From NCBI RefSeq assembly GCF_900156525.1, contig NZ_FTPS01000001.1, positions 310,001-374,000 of the forward strand: a stretch of DNA of 64,000 nucleotides, read 5' to 3'. A program made the position numbers and the translations under genes. This stretch comes from Pontibaca methylaminivorans (GTDB lineage Bacteria; Pseudomonadota; Alphaproteobacteria; Rhodobacterales; Rhodobacteraceae). Below the pieces are notes generated by a model that was not told where the DNA came from, did not search any database, and saw only the letters and a program-made list of their open reading frames with translations. Positions within the stretch are counted from its first letter, which is position 1, and each line of letters begins with the position of its first letter. This document shows, piece after piece, positions 18,868 to 27,209 of the stretch.

Positions 18868-19634
18868 GCGGATTCGTGAGCTTCGTCTCCTCCGGGCCGG
18901 GTGATCCCGACCTGCTGACCGTCCGGGCCGTCACGCGGCTGGAGAGCGCCGATGTCGTGCTTTACGACGACCTTTCGGGCGGGCCGATCCTCGACCTTGC
19001 CCGCGCGGGGGCCGAACTTGTCTCGGTCGGCAAGCGCGCGGGGCGGCGCTCGCCAAGGCAGGACCACGTGAGCCGGCTGCTGATCGACCACGCCCGGACC
19101 GGAGCGCATGTCGTGCGGCTGAAATCGGGCGATGCCGGGCTGTTCGGCCGGCTGGAAGAAGAGATCGACGCGCTGAACCTGGCCGGCATCGCCCATGAAA
19201 TCATCCCCGGCGTGACGGCGGCGAACGCGGCCGCCGCCGCCGCGGGCATCCCGCTGACCCGGCGCATCAGCGCCCGCCGGGTGCAGTTCGTGACCGGCCA
19301 TGACGTGACCGGGGCGCTGCCCGAGGGGCTGAACTGGGCCGCGCTCGCGGATCCGGGGGCGGTGACGGCGGTGTTCATGGCGCGGGCGACGTTCCCGGCG
19401 CTGGCCGCAAGGCTGATCGGGGCGGGCCTGCCCCCCGACACCCCGGCGCTGCTGGCGCAGGGGGTCGCGACCCCGGCCGAGCGGCTGCATCGCGACACGG
19501 TCGGCGGGCTCGCGGCAAGGCTTGCGGACGCGCCCCGCGATCCGGCGCCGACGCTGATCCTTTACGGCGCGCTTGCGGAACCCGCACCGCCCGGCGCCGT
19601 CACCGCGACCGGCGCAGAAGATAGATGTCCATGA
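18864..19634 (+). CDS. cobA: Uroporphyrinogen-III C-methyltransferase CobA (SUMT)
   Basis: Methylates uroporphyrinogen III at C2 and C7 to give precorrin-2, the first committed step of the pathway; 256 residues. Motifs: FVSSGPGDPDLLTVRAV at the N-terminus, DVVLYDDLS, VRLKSGDAGLFGR (many homologues have Pro where this has Ala after GD) and IIPGVTAANAAAAAAGIPLT. It is the last plus-strand gene of the operon, overlaps cobB by four bases and runs 35 bases into the end of cobF on the opposite strand. Confidence 0.92.
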   Translation: MSGFVSFVSSGPGDPDLLTVRAVTRLESADVVLYDDLSGGPILDLARAGAELVSVGKRAGRRSPRQDHVSRLLIDHARTGAHVVRLKSGDAGLFGRLEEEIDALNLAGIAHEIIPGVTAANAAAAAAGIPLTRRISARRVQFVTGHDVTGALPEGLNWAALADPGAVTAVFMARATFPALAARLIGAGLPPDTPALLAQGVATPAERLHRDTVGGLAARLADAPRDPAPTLILYGALAEPAPPGAVTATGAEDRCP

Positions 19635-20340
19635 TCCAGCCATGGGCCGCGCGCGCCGCCTCGCGCCGCTCCCGGATGCGCGGGCCGGCCTCGGCCAGCG
19701 GCCCGTGGTCGAGGATCTGGTTCTCCATCCCGACATAGGCGCCCCACCAGATCGTCACCCCTTCGGGATCGAGCGCCGCGAAGGAACAGTCGCCATCCAG
19801 CATGACGACGAGCGTATCGACACCTCCGGGCCAGCCTTCATTGCGCAGGCGCCGCCCGGTGGTGACGAGAAAGGGCGCGCCGATGTCGTTGAGCGCAATG
19901 CCATGGGCGGCGGTCAGCACCTGCGGCGACATGAGCCCCGGCACGACGCTCACCGTCACCTCGCCCGCGAGCCGCGCGGCGATGCGCAGGCTGCTGTCGT
20001 AAAGCGCGGGATCGCCCCAGACCAGAAGCGCCACCACCTCTGCCTGCGGGCGGGTCGCGATCGCGTCGGCCCAGCGGGCGGCGATCGCATCGTGCCAGTC
20101 GCTGACCCGCGACAGATAGGACGGGTTCGCGGGGTCGCGGACCGGCATGTCGAACTCGGCAATTCGGGAATCATCCCCGAGCACCTCGAGGCAGATCGCG
20201 CGGCGCAGCGCGGAGAGATCCGCCTTGTCATCGCCCTTGCGCGGGATCAGCACGAGATCGGCGCGCTTCATCGCCCGGATCGCCTGCAGCGTCAGATGTT
20301 CGGGGTTTCCGGTCCCGATGCCGATCAGGAGAATGTCCAT
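19600..20340 (-). CDS. cobF: Precorrin-6A synthase (deacetylating) CobF
   Basis: SAM-dependent enzyme that methylates C1 and removes the acetyl group of precorrin-5; found in the aerobic pathway. The 246-residue protein opens with ILLIGIGTGNPEHLTLQAI and contains ADLVLIPRKGDDKADLSALR and LLVWGDPALYDSSLRIA, which fit CobF. It converges on cobA with a 35-base overlap, so it is transcribed apart from the main operon. A perfect 8-base inverted repeat lies 17 bases upstream of its start (20357-20379). Confidence 0.93.
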   Translation of the reverse strand: MDILLIGIGTGNPEHLTLQAIRAMKRADLVLIPRKGDDKADLSALRRAICLEVLGDDSRIAEFDMPVRDPANPSYLSRVSDWHDAIAARWADAIATRPQAEVVALLVWGDPALYDSSLRIAARLAGEVTVSVVPGLMSPQVLTAAHGIALNDIGAPFLVTTGRRLRNEGWPGGVDTLVVMLDGDCSFAALDPEGVTIWWGAYVGMENQILDHGPLAEAGPRIRERREAARAAHGWIMDIYLLRRSR

Positions 20341-20356
20341 GGCGCGCCTCGATGCC

Positions 20357-20379
20357 TGATTTCACCGGCCCTGAAATCA
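20357..20379. promoter_or_regulatory. Perfect inverted repeat upstream of cobF
   Basis: TGATTTCA (20357-20364) and TGAAATCA (20372-20379) flank a 7-base centre, 17 to 39 bases before the cobF start codon. It could be a regulator binding site or a leader hairpin. I cannot name a matching regulator. Confidence 0.4.
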
Positions 20380-20443
20380 TTCATCCGCCGCAAGGGAAAG
20401 CCCCATCCGCCATGGTGGGTCCGGGCGGGCGCGGGTTTCGGTG

Positions 20444-21781
20444 TCACGTGGCGGTCATCACCGCCGCAAGCAGCCGCCCGGTCGCGGCATTCGCGACATT
20501 TCCATGCGCATCCGGGCCGCCGGGGACGGCAACGATGTCGCGGTCGGCAAGATAGTTGTTCACCCGCCCCGACACAGGCCCGCCGCCCCCGGCGCCGGGA
20601 AAGCCGGCGTGGCGTTGTGCCGCCACATGCTGCGCACCGTTCGCACCCATGGCGCCGTATGGATCGCCCGCATCGCCGACCGCAAGCGTGCGGTCGCCCG
20701 AGAGGCGCGAGGCCAGCGCGTAATAAAGCGTGCAGGCGCGGTCGTTATGGGTATGGGTGATGGCGATCGGCCCCTTGATGCGCTGCTCGGCGATCACATT
20801 GGCGAAGGCGCCGGCCCCGGCGGGCGAACTGGCCGCAAGCCCGTTGTGCGAAAACGCGGCCTGCAGCAGGGTCAGGCTCTGGGGGCGCAGGTGCTGGAGC
20901 CGCGAGGCGCAGGCGGTCACGAGTCGCCCGCCAAAGCTGTGCCCGGCAAGATGCAGCCGCTTGTCGCGCAGGAAGGGCTGCGGATCGAGATATTGCGCCA
21001 GCATCTGCCCGATGTTCCCGGCGCGGATCTTCATCGGGAAATAGGTGAACTGGTTGAGCAGCCGGGCAATGGTTGCGCGCGGCCCGGCCAGGAATGTGCC
21101 CCCGCCGCCGCGCCCCAGCGCCCCGCCGTTCCCGTCGGCGCGCCCGGCCGGACCGGCCAGCGGCTGCGCGCTCGCATGCCAGAGCTGCATCGGGTCGGCC
21201 TCGGCGGCGCGACGGATGGCGGCGCACTCGCCCGTGATCTCGGGATCGTCCGGCTGTCCTGCCTCTTCGGCGATCGCCGCCATGCGCTCGAACATCTCCT
21301 GCACCAGGGCCGTGCCGGATACGCGCCCCGGATCCCGTGCCGCCGCGCGGGCAAGCCGGCGCAGGCGCAGGTTCGCATTCCCCGGAAGCGCGGCCCGGAT
21401 CGCCTGCTCGAAGCGGCGTTCATCCAGATCCTGCGGCGCCCCGCCGCCGCCCGCGGCGGCAAGCGCTCCGGTGTCCAGCACCGCCTCGAGCGCGGCGCCG
21501 TCGAAATCGGTCGGATATTTCACCGCAGGCCAGGACACACCGGCCACGACGAAGGGGCGCGATGCCGGCAGATGCGGCAGGCAATGGCGCCAGAGCGAGC
21601 GATAAAGGCGCAGGGCATGGCTGTGTTCGTTCTTCCAGCCGTGCGAGAGAATCAGCAGATCGCGCGCGCCCTCCTGCTCCATCAGGGCATGGATCGCCCG
21701 CAGCGGCTCGATCCCGCCGGTAAGGTGGCCGGATTCGTCGAATGTCAGCCAGACGAAAGGGGTCTTTCCAAGTTCACTCAT
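20444..21781 (-). CDS. Alpha/beta-hydrolase-like protein of unknown function
   Basis: Protein of 445 residues without signal peptide or membrane segment. A nucleophile elbow GHSFGG (Ser282) in HLAGHSFGGRLVTACASR and an early LLILSHGWKNE strand indicate a lipase/esterase-like alpha/beta hydrolase. An acid and a histidine are available downstream (ITHTHNDRA), but the triad cannot be assigned by eye. A Gly-rich low-complexity stretch sits near 214-228. The start has AAGGAG nine bases upstream. It follows the protease gene by 32 bases in the same direction, so the two are probably co-transcribed. Substrate unknown. Confidence 0.7.
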   Translation of the reverse strand: MSELGKTPFVWLTFDESGHLTGGIEPLRAIHALMEQEGARDLLILSHGWKNEHSHALRLYRSLWRHCLPHLPASRPFVVAGVSWPAVKYPTDFDGAALEAVLDTGALAAAGGGGAPQDLDERRFEQAIRAALPGNANLRLRRLARAAARDPGRVSGTALVQEMFERMAAIAEEAGQPDDPEITGECAAIRRAAEADPMQLWHASAQPLAGPAGRADGNGGALGRGGGGTFLAGPRATIARLLNQFTYFPMKIRAGNIGQMLAQYLDPQPFLRDKRLHLAGHSFGGRLVTACASRLQHLRPQSLTLLQAAFSHNGLAASSPAGAGAFANVIAEQRIKGPIAITHTHNDRACTLYYALASRLSGDRTLAVGDAGDPYGAMGANGAQHVAAQRHAGFPGAGGGGPVSGRVNNYLADRDIVAVPGGPDAHGNVANAATGRLLAAVMTAT

Positions 21782-21813
21782 GACGTTTCACTCCTTGCCG
21801 CACCACGGTCGCC

Positions 21814-23403
21814 TCAGATGGACTGAAGGGCGCGCATCAGGTCGGCCAGCCCCGCGCCCTGAAAGGTCGGCGCGCGGCCAAGGTCGGTCGCGCTGTCCAG
21901 CAGAATCCGCTTGATCCGCTCGGGTTGGCCGATGAATTCGCGCCGGATCGACATCAGGGCCGCAATCATGCCCGATACATGCGGCGCGGCCATGCTGGTG
22001 CCGGACAGTTCCCGGAAACGGGCGATGGTTGCATCCGACCCCGGCGCGCAGGACACGATCCGCTCGCCCGGTGCCAGAATGTCGGGCTTCAGCCGCCCGT
22101 CGATGGTCGGACCCTTGGCCGAGAAATAGGACACGCCATATTCATGCGGCTGGTCGCGATGGGTCGAGCCGACCGTGATCGCGAGTTCGGCATTGCCGGG
22201 GTCGGAAATGGTCGAGGCATGGGTGCTCGAATGAAACCGGCTGCGCTCGTCGCTGACAAAGCCGAAGCCCGAGTTTCCCGCCGCCACCACCACGACCACG
22301 CCCGAGCGCACCAGCCGGTTCACCTCCTTGCAGATCGGGCTCTGCCCCGCCGCGAACCAGTCCTGCCGGAAGGGATAGCCGAGGCTCAGGTTGAGCCCGT
22401 GGATGCGCAGGTTGCGGCCGTATTCGTTCTTCTGCTGCACATAGCCGATGGCGGCGATCACCGCGCTGGTCTGGCCGCTGCCCTGATCCGGCAGCACCTT
22501 GAGGCTCATGATCCGCGCAAGCGGTGCGACCCCCTGGATCAGGTCGGGCGGCGCCGCGAGCTGGTCGGTCTGGGGCCGGCCGGCCTCGTCGGCGGCGGCG
22601 GTCTCGATCTCGATCGCGCGGACCGTGCCCGGCCGGTCCGGTTCGCCTGCGACGCGGGTTTCCCCGGCGATGATCCCGGCCACGTGGGTGCCGTGGCCGT
22701 CGCTGTCGGTCAGCGCCGCAGCGGCCGAATCCGCCGCCGAGGCGTGGCTTTCATCGGTGAAGTCGAAATGGCCAAGCTGCGCCGGCAGGTCGAGCGTGCC
22801 ATGGGTCGCGAAATGCGGATGGCTGCCCTGGATCCCGGAATCCGCGACCGCCCAGACGATGTTTTCCCCGCGCGCGCCAAAGGCGATCTGCGCGGCGTCG
22901 CATTTCACCGTTCGGAACGACCGATAGACGGTGCTGTCGCAGGGCTGATCCAGCCAGATCTTGTAGATCGGCGTGGTGCGGTCCCGCTGACAGGCGCGCG
23001 CGATCTGGCGGATCGTGCGTCGCGTGAGCCATCCGAACAGATAGGCTTCGGTAAAGCCCGAGGTCATGAGGTTCAGCCGGTCGCTGCGCGCAAAGGCGGC
23101 CCCCGTCCACGGCTCGCTGCCCTGCGCCAGCGCCAGCAGTTCGCGGGTCGTGTCCGGGCGGTCCGCCGGCTCGGCCTCGGCGGCGCGGGCGGGATCGTTC
23201 AGATAGGCGGCGACCAGCGCGGCGCGGGCAAAGCGCGAGCCGCCGGGCCAGGCATTGTTCATCTCGATCATGACCGGAAGGCGGCTGTCGCGGCCCGCAA
23301 GCCTGCGCTCGCCGTCCAGAACCTCGCGCAGATCGCGCGCGATGCAGCTGTGCTGCAGAACCTGGTTCGGGTCGAACCGGTCGGGGGTGGGTTTGCGGAC
23401 CAT
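21814..23403 (-). CDS. Subtilisin-like (S8) serine protease
   Basis: Protein of 529 residues. The catalytic triad is complete: Asp188 (WAVADSGIQGSH), His237 (DSDGHGTHVAGI) and Ser470 (LSGTSMAAPHVSG), with oxyanion Asn377 or so in VVVAAGNSGFG. I place the start at ATG 23403, where the unusual N-terminal domain (MVRKPTPDRFDPNQV) begins; the frame is open 63 codons further but that part looks non-coding. There is no signal peptide, so the enzyme may act in the cytoplasm or be exported another way. The first 170 or so residues match no prodomain I know. It precedes a hydrolase gene in a likely two-gene unit. Confidence 0.85.
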   Translation of the reverse strand: MVRKPTPDRFDPNQVLQHSCIARDLREVLDGERRLAGRDSRLPVMIEMNNAWPGGSRFARAALVAAYLNDPARAAEAEPADRPDTTRELLALAQGSEPWTGAAFARSDRLNLMTSGFTEAYLFGWLTRRTIRQIARACQRDRTTPIYKIWLDQPCDSTVYRSFRTVKCDAAQIAFGARGENIVWAVADSGIQGSHPHFATHGTLDLPAQLGHFDFTDESHASAADSAAAALTDSDGHGTHVAGIIAGETRVAGEPDRPGTVRAIEIETAAADEAGRPQTDQLAAPPDLIQGVAPLARIMSLKVLPDQGSGQTSAVIAAIGYVQQKNEYGRNLRIHGLNLSLGYPFRQDWFAAGQSPICKEVNRLVRSGVVVVVAAGNSGFGFVSDERSRFHSSTHASTISDPGNAELAITVGSTHRDQPHEYGVSYFSAKGPTIDGRLKPDILAPGERIVSCAPGSDATIARFRELSGTSMAAPHVSGMIAALMSIRREFIGQPERIKRILLDSATDLGRAPTFQGAGLADLMRALQSI

Positions 23404-23778
23404 GGTTGCCTCGGCGGGTGCCCTTCCTGCAAACGGCCCGGCCCGGGTGGCGGGAGGGGCCGTCAAGACGCTTGCGGCGCATCGCGGATACGCCCCGCGG
23501 CCGGGATCCGGTGCCACCTTGCGGACCGGCACCGGCAGGCGGCCCGCCACCCGCCGGATCATGCCGGAAACACGGGTGGAACAGGGTTGCAAAGGCCGGT
23601 ATTCATTGGATGATCCGGCAGGCCCGGAATTTTGTCAACTCTTTCGAAATCACCGGCCGGACGGTTTTCGGACACGGGGCCGCCGCGATCCGGCCGCAAC
23701 GGCGGCGCCTGGACGCCGACCCCGGCCGGCCGCTCGGGACCGGAACCACCGGCGCGATCCGCCGCAGAGGAGCGATCC
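23404..23778. other. Intergenic region between protease and TRIC genes
   Basis: A 375-base divergent gap. It must hold the promoters of both genes. I see a Shine-Dalgarno sequence AGAGGAG just before 23779 and an A+T-richer patch at about 23630-23655, but no convincing -35/-10 pair, hairpin or repeat. Confidence 0.5.
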
Positions 23779-24444
23779 ATGTATGACCTGTTGTCCTCGG
23801 TGCTCGATCTCGGTGGCACCTTCGTCTTTGCGATCAGCGGCGGCGTGGCCGCGGTGCGGCGGCGGATGGACGTGTTCGGTGTGCTGGTGCTGGCCTTCGT
23901 CGCCGGCAATACCGGCGGCATCACCCGTGACCTTCTGATCGGCGCCACGCCACCGGCGGCGATCTCGACCTGGCACTATGTGGCGATGTCGGTGCTTGCC
24001 GGGCTGCTCGTCTTCCTGTGGTGTCCGCCGATCGCCCGGCTGCAGCACCCGGTGCAGTGGTTCGATGCGCTGGGCCTGGCCTTCTTTGCCGTTGCCGGCA
24101 CGGAAAAGGCGCTCGATTTCGGGCTGAGCCCGGTCATGGCGGCGCTGCTCGGCATGGTGACCGGCATCGGTGGCGGCATGTTGCGGGACGTGCTGGCCAA
24201 TGACATCCCCGTGGTCCTGCGGTCGGATTTCTATGCGCTGGCGGCGCTTGCCGGGGCGGCGGTGGTGGCGGGGGGCCATGCGGCGGGGGTTCCCCCGCTC
24301 CTGCCGGCGGCACTTGGCGCGACGCTCTGTTTCGCGCTGCGTTTCGGCGCGATCCGCTACGGCTGGCACCTGCCGACCGGGCGCTGGCCCCGCAACGGCC
24401 GCGTCTCGGACCGCTCGCGCGACCACCCGGACAACAAGCGCTGA
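23779..24444 (+). CDS. TRIC/UPF0126-family membrane channel
   Basis: Inner-membrane protein of 221 residues with about seven hydrophobic segments, of the trimeric intracellular cation channel family (formerly UPF0126, YadS-like). Two related glycine-rich motifs, GNTGGITRDLLIG and GIGGGMLRDVLAN, reveal the internal duplication typical of the family. ATG 23779 is chosen for its AGAGGAG site; the frame is open further upstream but without family similarity. Bacterial TRIC proteins conduct monovalent cations; the role here is unknown. Confidence 0.85.
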   Translation: MYDLLSSVLDLGGTFVFAISGGVAAVRRRMDVFGVLVLAFVAGNTGGITRDLLIGATPPAAISTWHYVAMSVLAGLLVFLWCPPIARLQHPVQWFDALGLAFFAVAGTEKALDFGLSPVMAALLGMVTGIGGGMLRDVLANDIPVVLRSDFYALAALAGAAVVAGGHAAGVPPLLPAALGATLCFALRFGAIRYGWHLPTGRWPRNGRVSDRSRDHPDNKR

Positions 24445-24488
24445 GCGGCACCACGGGCCCGAGGATAACGGTCGCCCGCGCGCCGGGC

Positions 24489-25382
24489 CTAGCCGAGCGC
24501 GGCGAGCATGTCCTTCGAGAATTTCTGCACCACCTTCGACGGCTCCGGCTGCCGGCGCAGCGCCAGCCAGAACTGCGAATCCCAGCCGAGCCCGGCCACG
24601 CGAAGCTCGCGCATTTCGCCGCGCCCGACCCAGGTGCGGGCGAAATGCATCGGCAGGAAACCGAGGAACCGCCCGCTGCGGATCAGGATCGCCTGCGCCT
24701 CCATGTTCGAAACGGTGGCGCCGATCTGGGCATCCGGCAGGTTCGCGAATTCGGTATTGCGCAGATAGCCGCGCACCGAAAGCACATGGCCGCGCAACAC
24801 CTCGGCCGTCACCTCTCCGGCCGGCAGGTCGAACAGCGGATGATCGCGCCCGCAATAGAGCGCGTGGCGCTCGGAATAGATCGGCTGATAGCTGATGTTG
24901 GGCTGGCGGTCGTGGAACGGCCCGATGGCGACGTGGATGTCCCCGGTCTGCAGCCCCTTGGCGAGGATCTCGGGGGCTGCCACCTCGAGGCTGATATGCA
25001 CCTCGTGTTCGCGGTCGAGAAATCGCGCGATGGCGGCGTGAACCGGCAGATCCGGGTTGTCGCCCTCGCTGTCGACGATGCCGACCCGCAAATTGCCGCT
25101 CAAGACCCGGCGCAGGGCGTCGAGATTGGCCTCGCAGCTTTCGACCGAGGCCAGCAGGCGGCGCGCCTCGTGATAGACCTCCTGCCCCTTGCGGGTCACG
25201 GCGAAGCCGCCCCGTCCGCGCCGGCATAGCTGGAAGCCGAGCACATGTTCAAGGTCGCGCACATGAGTCGAGATGACCGATGCCCCTGCCCCGATCACCG
25301 CCTGCGCCGCACCGAATCCGCCGTGTTCGACGACGGCGCAGAAGGTGCGAAGATTCCTGATTGTATAGTCGCTGATCCGCAT
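24489..25382 (-). CDS. LysR-family transcriptional regulator
   Basis: DNA-binding regulator of 297 residues. The N-terminal winged helix-turn-helix (NLRTFCAVVEHGGFGAAQAV, then SVISTHVRDLEHVLGF) is followed by a periplasmic-binding-protein-like effector domain (LRVGIVDSEGDNPDLPVHAA). It is divergent from the TRAP-transporter/ureohydrolase genes across 137 bases, the classical LysR arrangement. I infer that it controls them in response to the transported compound or a metabolite of it. Confidence 0.88.
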   Translation of the reverse strand: MRISDYTIRNLRTFCAVVEHGGFGAAQAVIGAGASVISTHVRDLEHVLGFQLCRRGRGGFAVTRKGQEVYHEARRLLASVESCEANLDALRRVLSGNLRVGIVDSEGDNPDLPVHAAIARFLDREHEVHISLEVAAPEILAKGLQTGDIHVAIGPFHDRQPNISYQPIYSERHALYCGRDHPLFDLPAGEVTAEVLRGHVLSVRGYLRNTEFANLPDAQIGATVSNMEAQAILIRSGRFLGFLPMHFARTWVGRGEMRELRVAGLGWDSQFWLALRRQPEPSKVVQKFSKDMLAALG

Positions 25383-25519
25383 GGTTGGTAAGATTACTTC
25401 AAAATCTCCGAAACAGACATGTTGTTTTCGTGCTGTTCCTGCCCCTTCCGGTTACGTTAATGACTTGCGATCATGCAGCGGCCTTCATCGGGCAGTTGTG
25501 CAAAAAGGGGGAGAAAGAC

Positions 25520-26530
25520 ATGAAACAACCATATTTCTGGAAAGCTGCGCTCGGCACCATTGCGGGGGTCATGCTGGCCACGCCGGTTCTGGCCGAACAG
25601 TGGAAGTTCGCGATCGAGGAAATCCCGGGCTCGATCATGGACAGCTACGCGCAGGAGTTCAAGCAGCGCATCGAGAGCGCGACCGACGGCGAAGTGACCG
25701 TCACGATCTATCCGCTGGGCTCGCTCGGAACGCCGACCGAAGTGGCCGAACAGACCGCCGACGGCATCGTGCAGTTCTCGAACCTCTCGGTCGGCAACCT
25801 CGGCACGCTGGTGCCCGAAAGCCAGATCCTGCTGACGCCCTACGCGTTCCCCTCGGACACGGCCGAAGTGGACCGCATCCTCCAGAGCAGCGAGACGCTG
25901 AACGGCGACCTCGCCGCCGCCTTCGAGACCAAGGGGCTGAAGCTCGGTGCGCTCTACAGCGGGGGGGCGATGGTCTGGACCACCAAGAAGCCCGTGCACA
26001 AGCCCGAGGATCTGCGCAACTTCAAGATGCGGGTGATGGTGTCGCCCCTGCTGCTGAAGGCCTATGAGGATCTCGGCGCGAGCCCGACCCCGGTGCCCTT
26101 CGGCGAGGTCTATGGCGCGCTGCAGCTCGGCCAGGTGGACGGCCAGGTGAACCCGCTGTCGGCGATCGAGGAAATGAAGTTCTACGAGGTCTCGAACTAC
26201 CTGATCTGGGCCGGCGAATCCGACCTCATCACCGCCGTTCTGATCAGCGACGACTGGTTCCAGACGCAGTCGGCCGAGCGCCAGGAACTGATCGAGGAAA
26301 CGCTGCGCGAGACGAACGAATATATCGGCCCGATCGCCGCCCGCTTCAACGACGAGCGGCTCGACAAGATCAAGGAGGCCAAGCCCGACATCGAACTGAT
26401 CGAGCTTGACGAGGACGAGCGCGCCGCCTTCCGCGAACGCGCCGAGGCCACCAAGGCCGCGATCGGGCAGGTGGTCAGCCAGAGTGCCGCCGACATGTTC
26501 GAGAAGCTGCAGGCCGAGATCGGGCAGTGA
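25520..26530 (+). CDS. dctP: TRAP transporter periplasmic binding protein DctP
   Basis: Solute-binding protein of a tripartite ATP-independent periplasmic transporter; 336 residues with a signal peptide cleaved after LATPVLA. Family features are SLGTPTEVAEQTADGIVQFS, the carboxylate-clamp region around LRNFKMRVMVSPLLLKAY, and FGEVYGALQLGQVDGQVNPL. The ATG has GGGGGAGAAAG just upstream, so the longer open frame from 25385 is rejected. A strong hairpin separates it from dctQ. The ligand is unknown; an adjacent ureohydrolase makes a guanidino compound with a carboxylate group a reasonable guess. Confidence 0.9.
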   Translation: MKQPYFWKAALGTIAGVMLATPVLAEQWKFAIEEIPGSIMDSYAQEFKQRIESATDGEVTVTIYPLGSLGTPTEVAEQTADGIVQFSNLSVGNLGTLVPESQILLTPYAFPSDTAEVDRILQSSETLNGDLAAAFETKGLKLGALYSGGAMVWTTKKPVHKPEDLRNFKMRVMVSPLLLKAYEDLGASPTPVPFGEVYGALQLGQVDGQVNPLSAIEEMKFYEVSNYLIWAGESDLITAVLISDDWFQTQSAERQELIEETLRETNEYIGPIAARFNDERLDKIKEAKPDIELIELDEDERAAFRERAEATKAAIGQVVSQSAADMFEKLQAEIGQ

Positions 26531-26538
26531 TGCAATCC

Positions 26539-26573
26539 GCCCCCGGGGACCGGCGGTGCCGGTTTCCGGGGGC
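26539..26573 (+). promoter_or_regulatory. Strong two-part hairpin between dctP and dctQ
   Basis: GCCCCCGG (26539-26546) pairs with CCGGGGGC (26566-26573). Inside it ACCGGC (26549-26554) pairs with GCCGGT (26558-26563) around a 3-base loop. There is no T-run. It starts eight bases after the dctP stop, where such structures can protect the binding-protein message and lower permease expression. Confidence 0.7.
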
Positions 26574-26600
26574 ATGTTCCCGCAGCAGGAAGACCACGCC

Positions 26601-27209
26601 ATGACCAAGCGGCCATCGCCCTTCATGCATGTCCTGAATCGGGTCGATACCGGCCTTTCGTGGATCGAGGCCTTCATCGTCGCCACCTCCATGCTGGTGA
26701 TCGCAATCAACACGATCGCCAATGTGATCAGCCGTTACGTGCTGTCGCACAGCCTCTATTTCTCCGAAGAGCTGAACGAGATCTTCATGGTCACGGTCAC
26801 CTTCGTCGGGCTTGGCTATGTGACGCGCAAGGGGCGCCATATCCGCATGTCGGCGATCTACGACATGGTGCCCGAGGCGGCGCGGCGCTACCTCATGGCC
26901 TTCATCGCCCTGTCCACGGCGGCGGTGATGTTCCTGCTGGCCTGGGAGGCCTGGGAATACGTCGCCAAGGTCGCCGCGCGCGGCCGGGTCACGCCGGCGA
27001 TGCAGGTGCCGCTCTGGATCACCTATATCGGCGTCGTGGTCGGGCTGGTCCTGACCGGCATCCAGTATCTGGCGACCGTCTGGGTCAACCTCACGCGGCG
27101 GGAATCGGTCTGGATCTCGCATGAGGAGACCGACGCCTATGACGACCCCGAACTGATCACGCTGCTGGAACTGCAGGAAGAGCACGACAAGAGGGAGACG
27201 ACGCCATGA
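26601..27209 (+). CDS. dctQ: TRAP transporter small permease DctQ
   Basis: Small membrane subunit of the TRAP transporter; 202 residues with four hydrophobic segments (VATSMLVIAINTIANVISRY; NEIFMVTVTFVGLGYV; LMAFIALSTAAVMFLLAW; ITYIGVVVGLVLTGIQYL). ATG 26601 follows AGCAGGAAGA. A charged C-terminal tail rich in Glu is longer than in many DctQ proteins. It overlaps dctM by four bases (ATGA). Confidence 0.9.
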   Translation: MTKRPSPFMHVLNRVDTGLSWIEAFIVATSMLVIAINTIANVISRYVLSHSLYFSEELNEIFMVTVTFVGLGYVTRKGRHIRMSAIYDMVPEAARRYLMAFIALSTAAVMFLLAWEAWEYVAKVAARGRVTPAMQVPLWITYIGVVVGLVLTGIQYLATVWVNLTRRESVWISHEETDAYDDPELITLLELQEEHDKRETTP

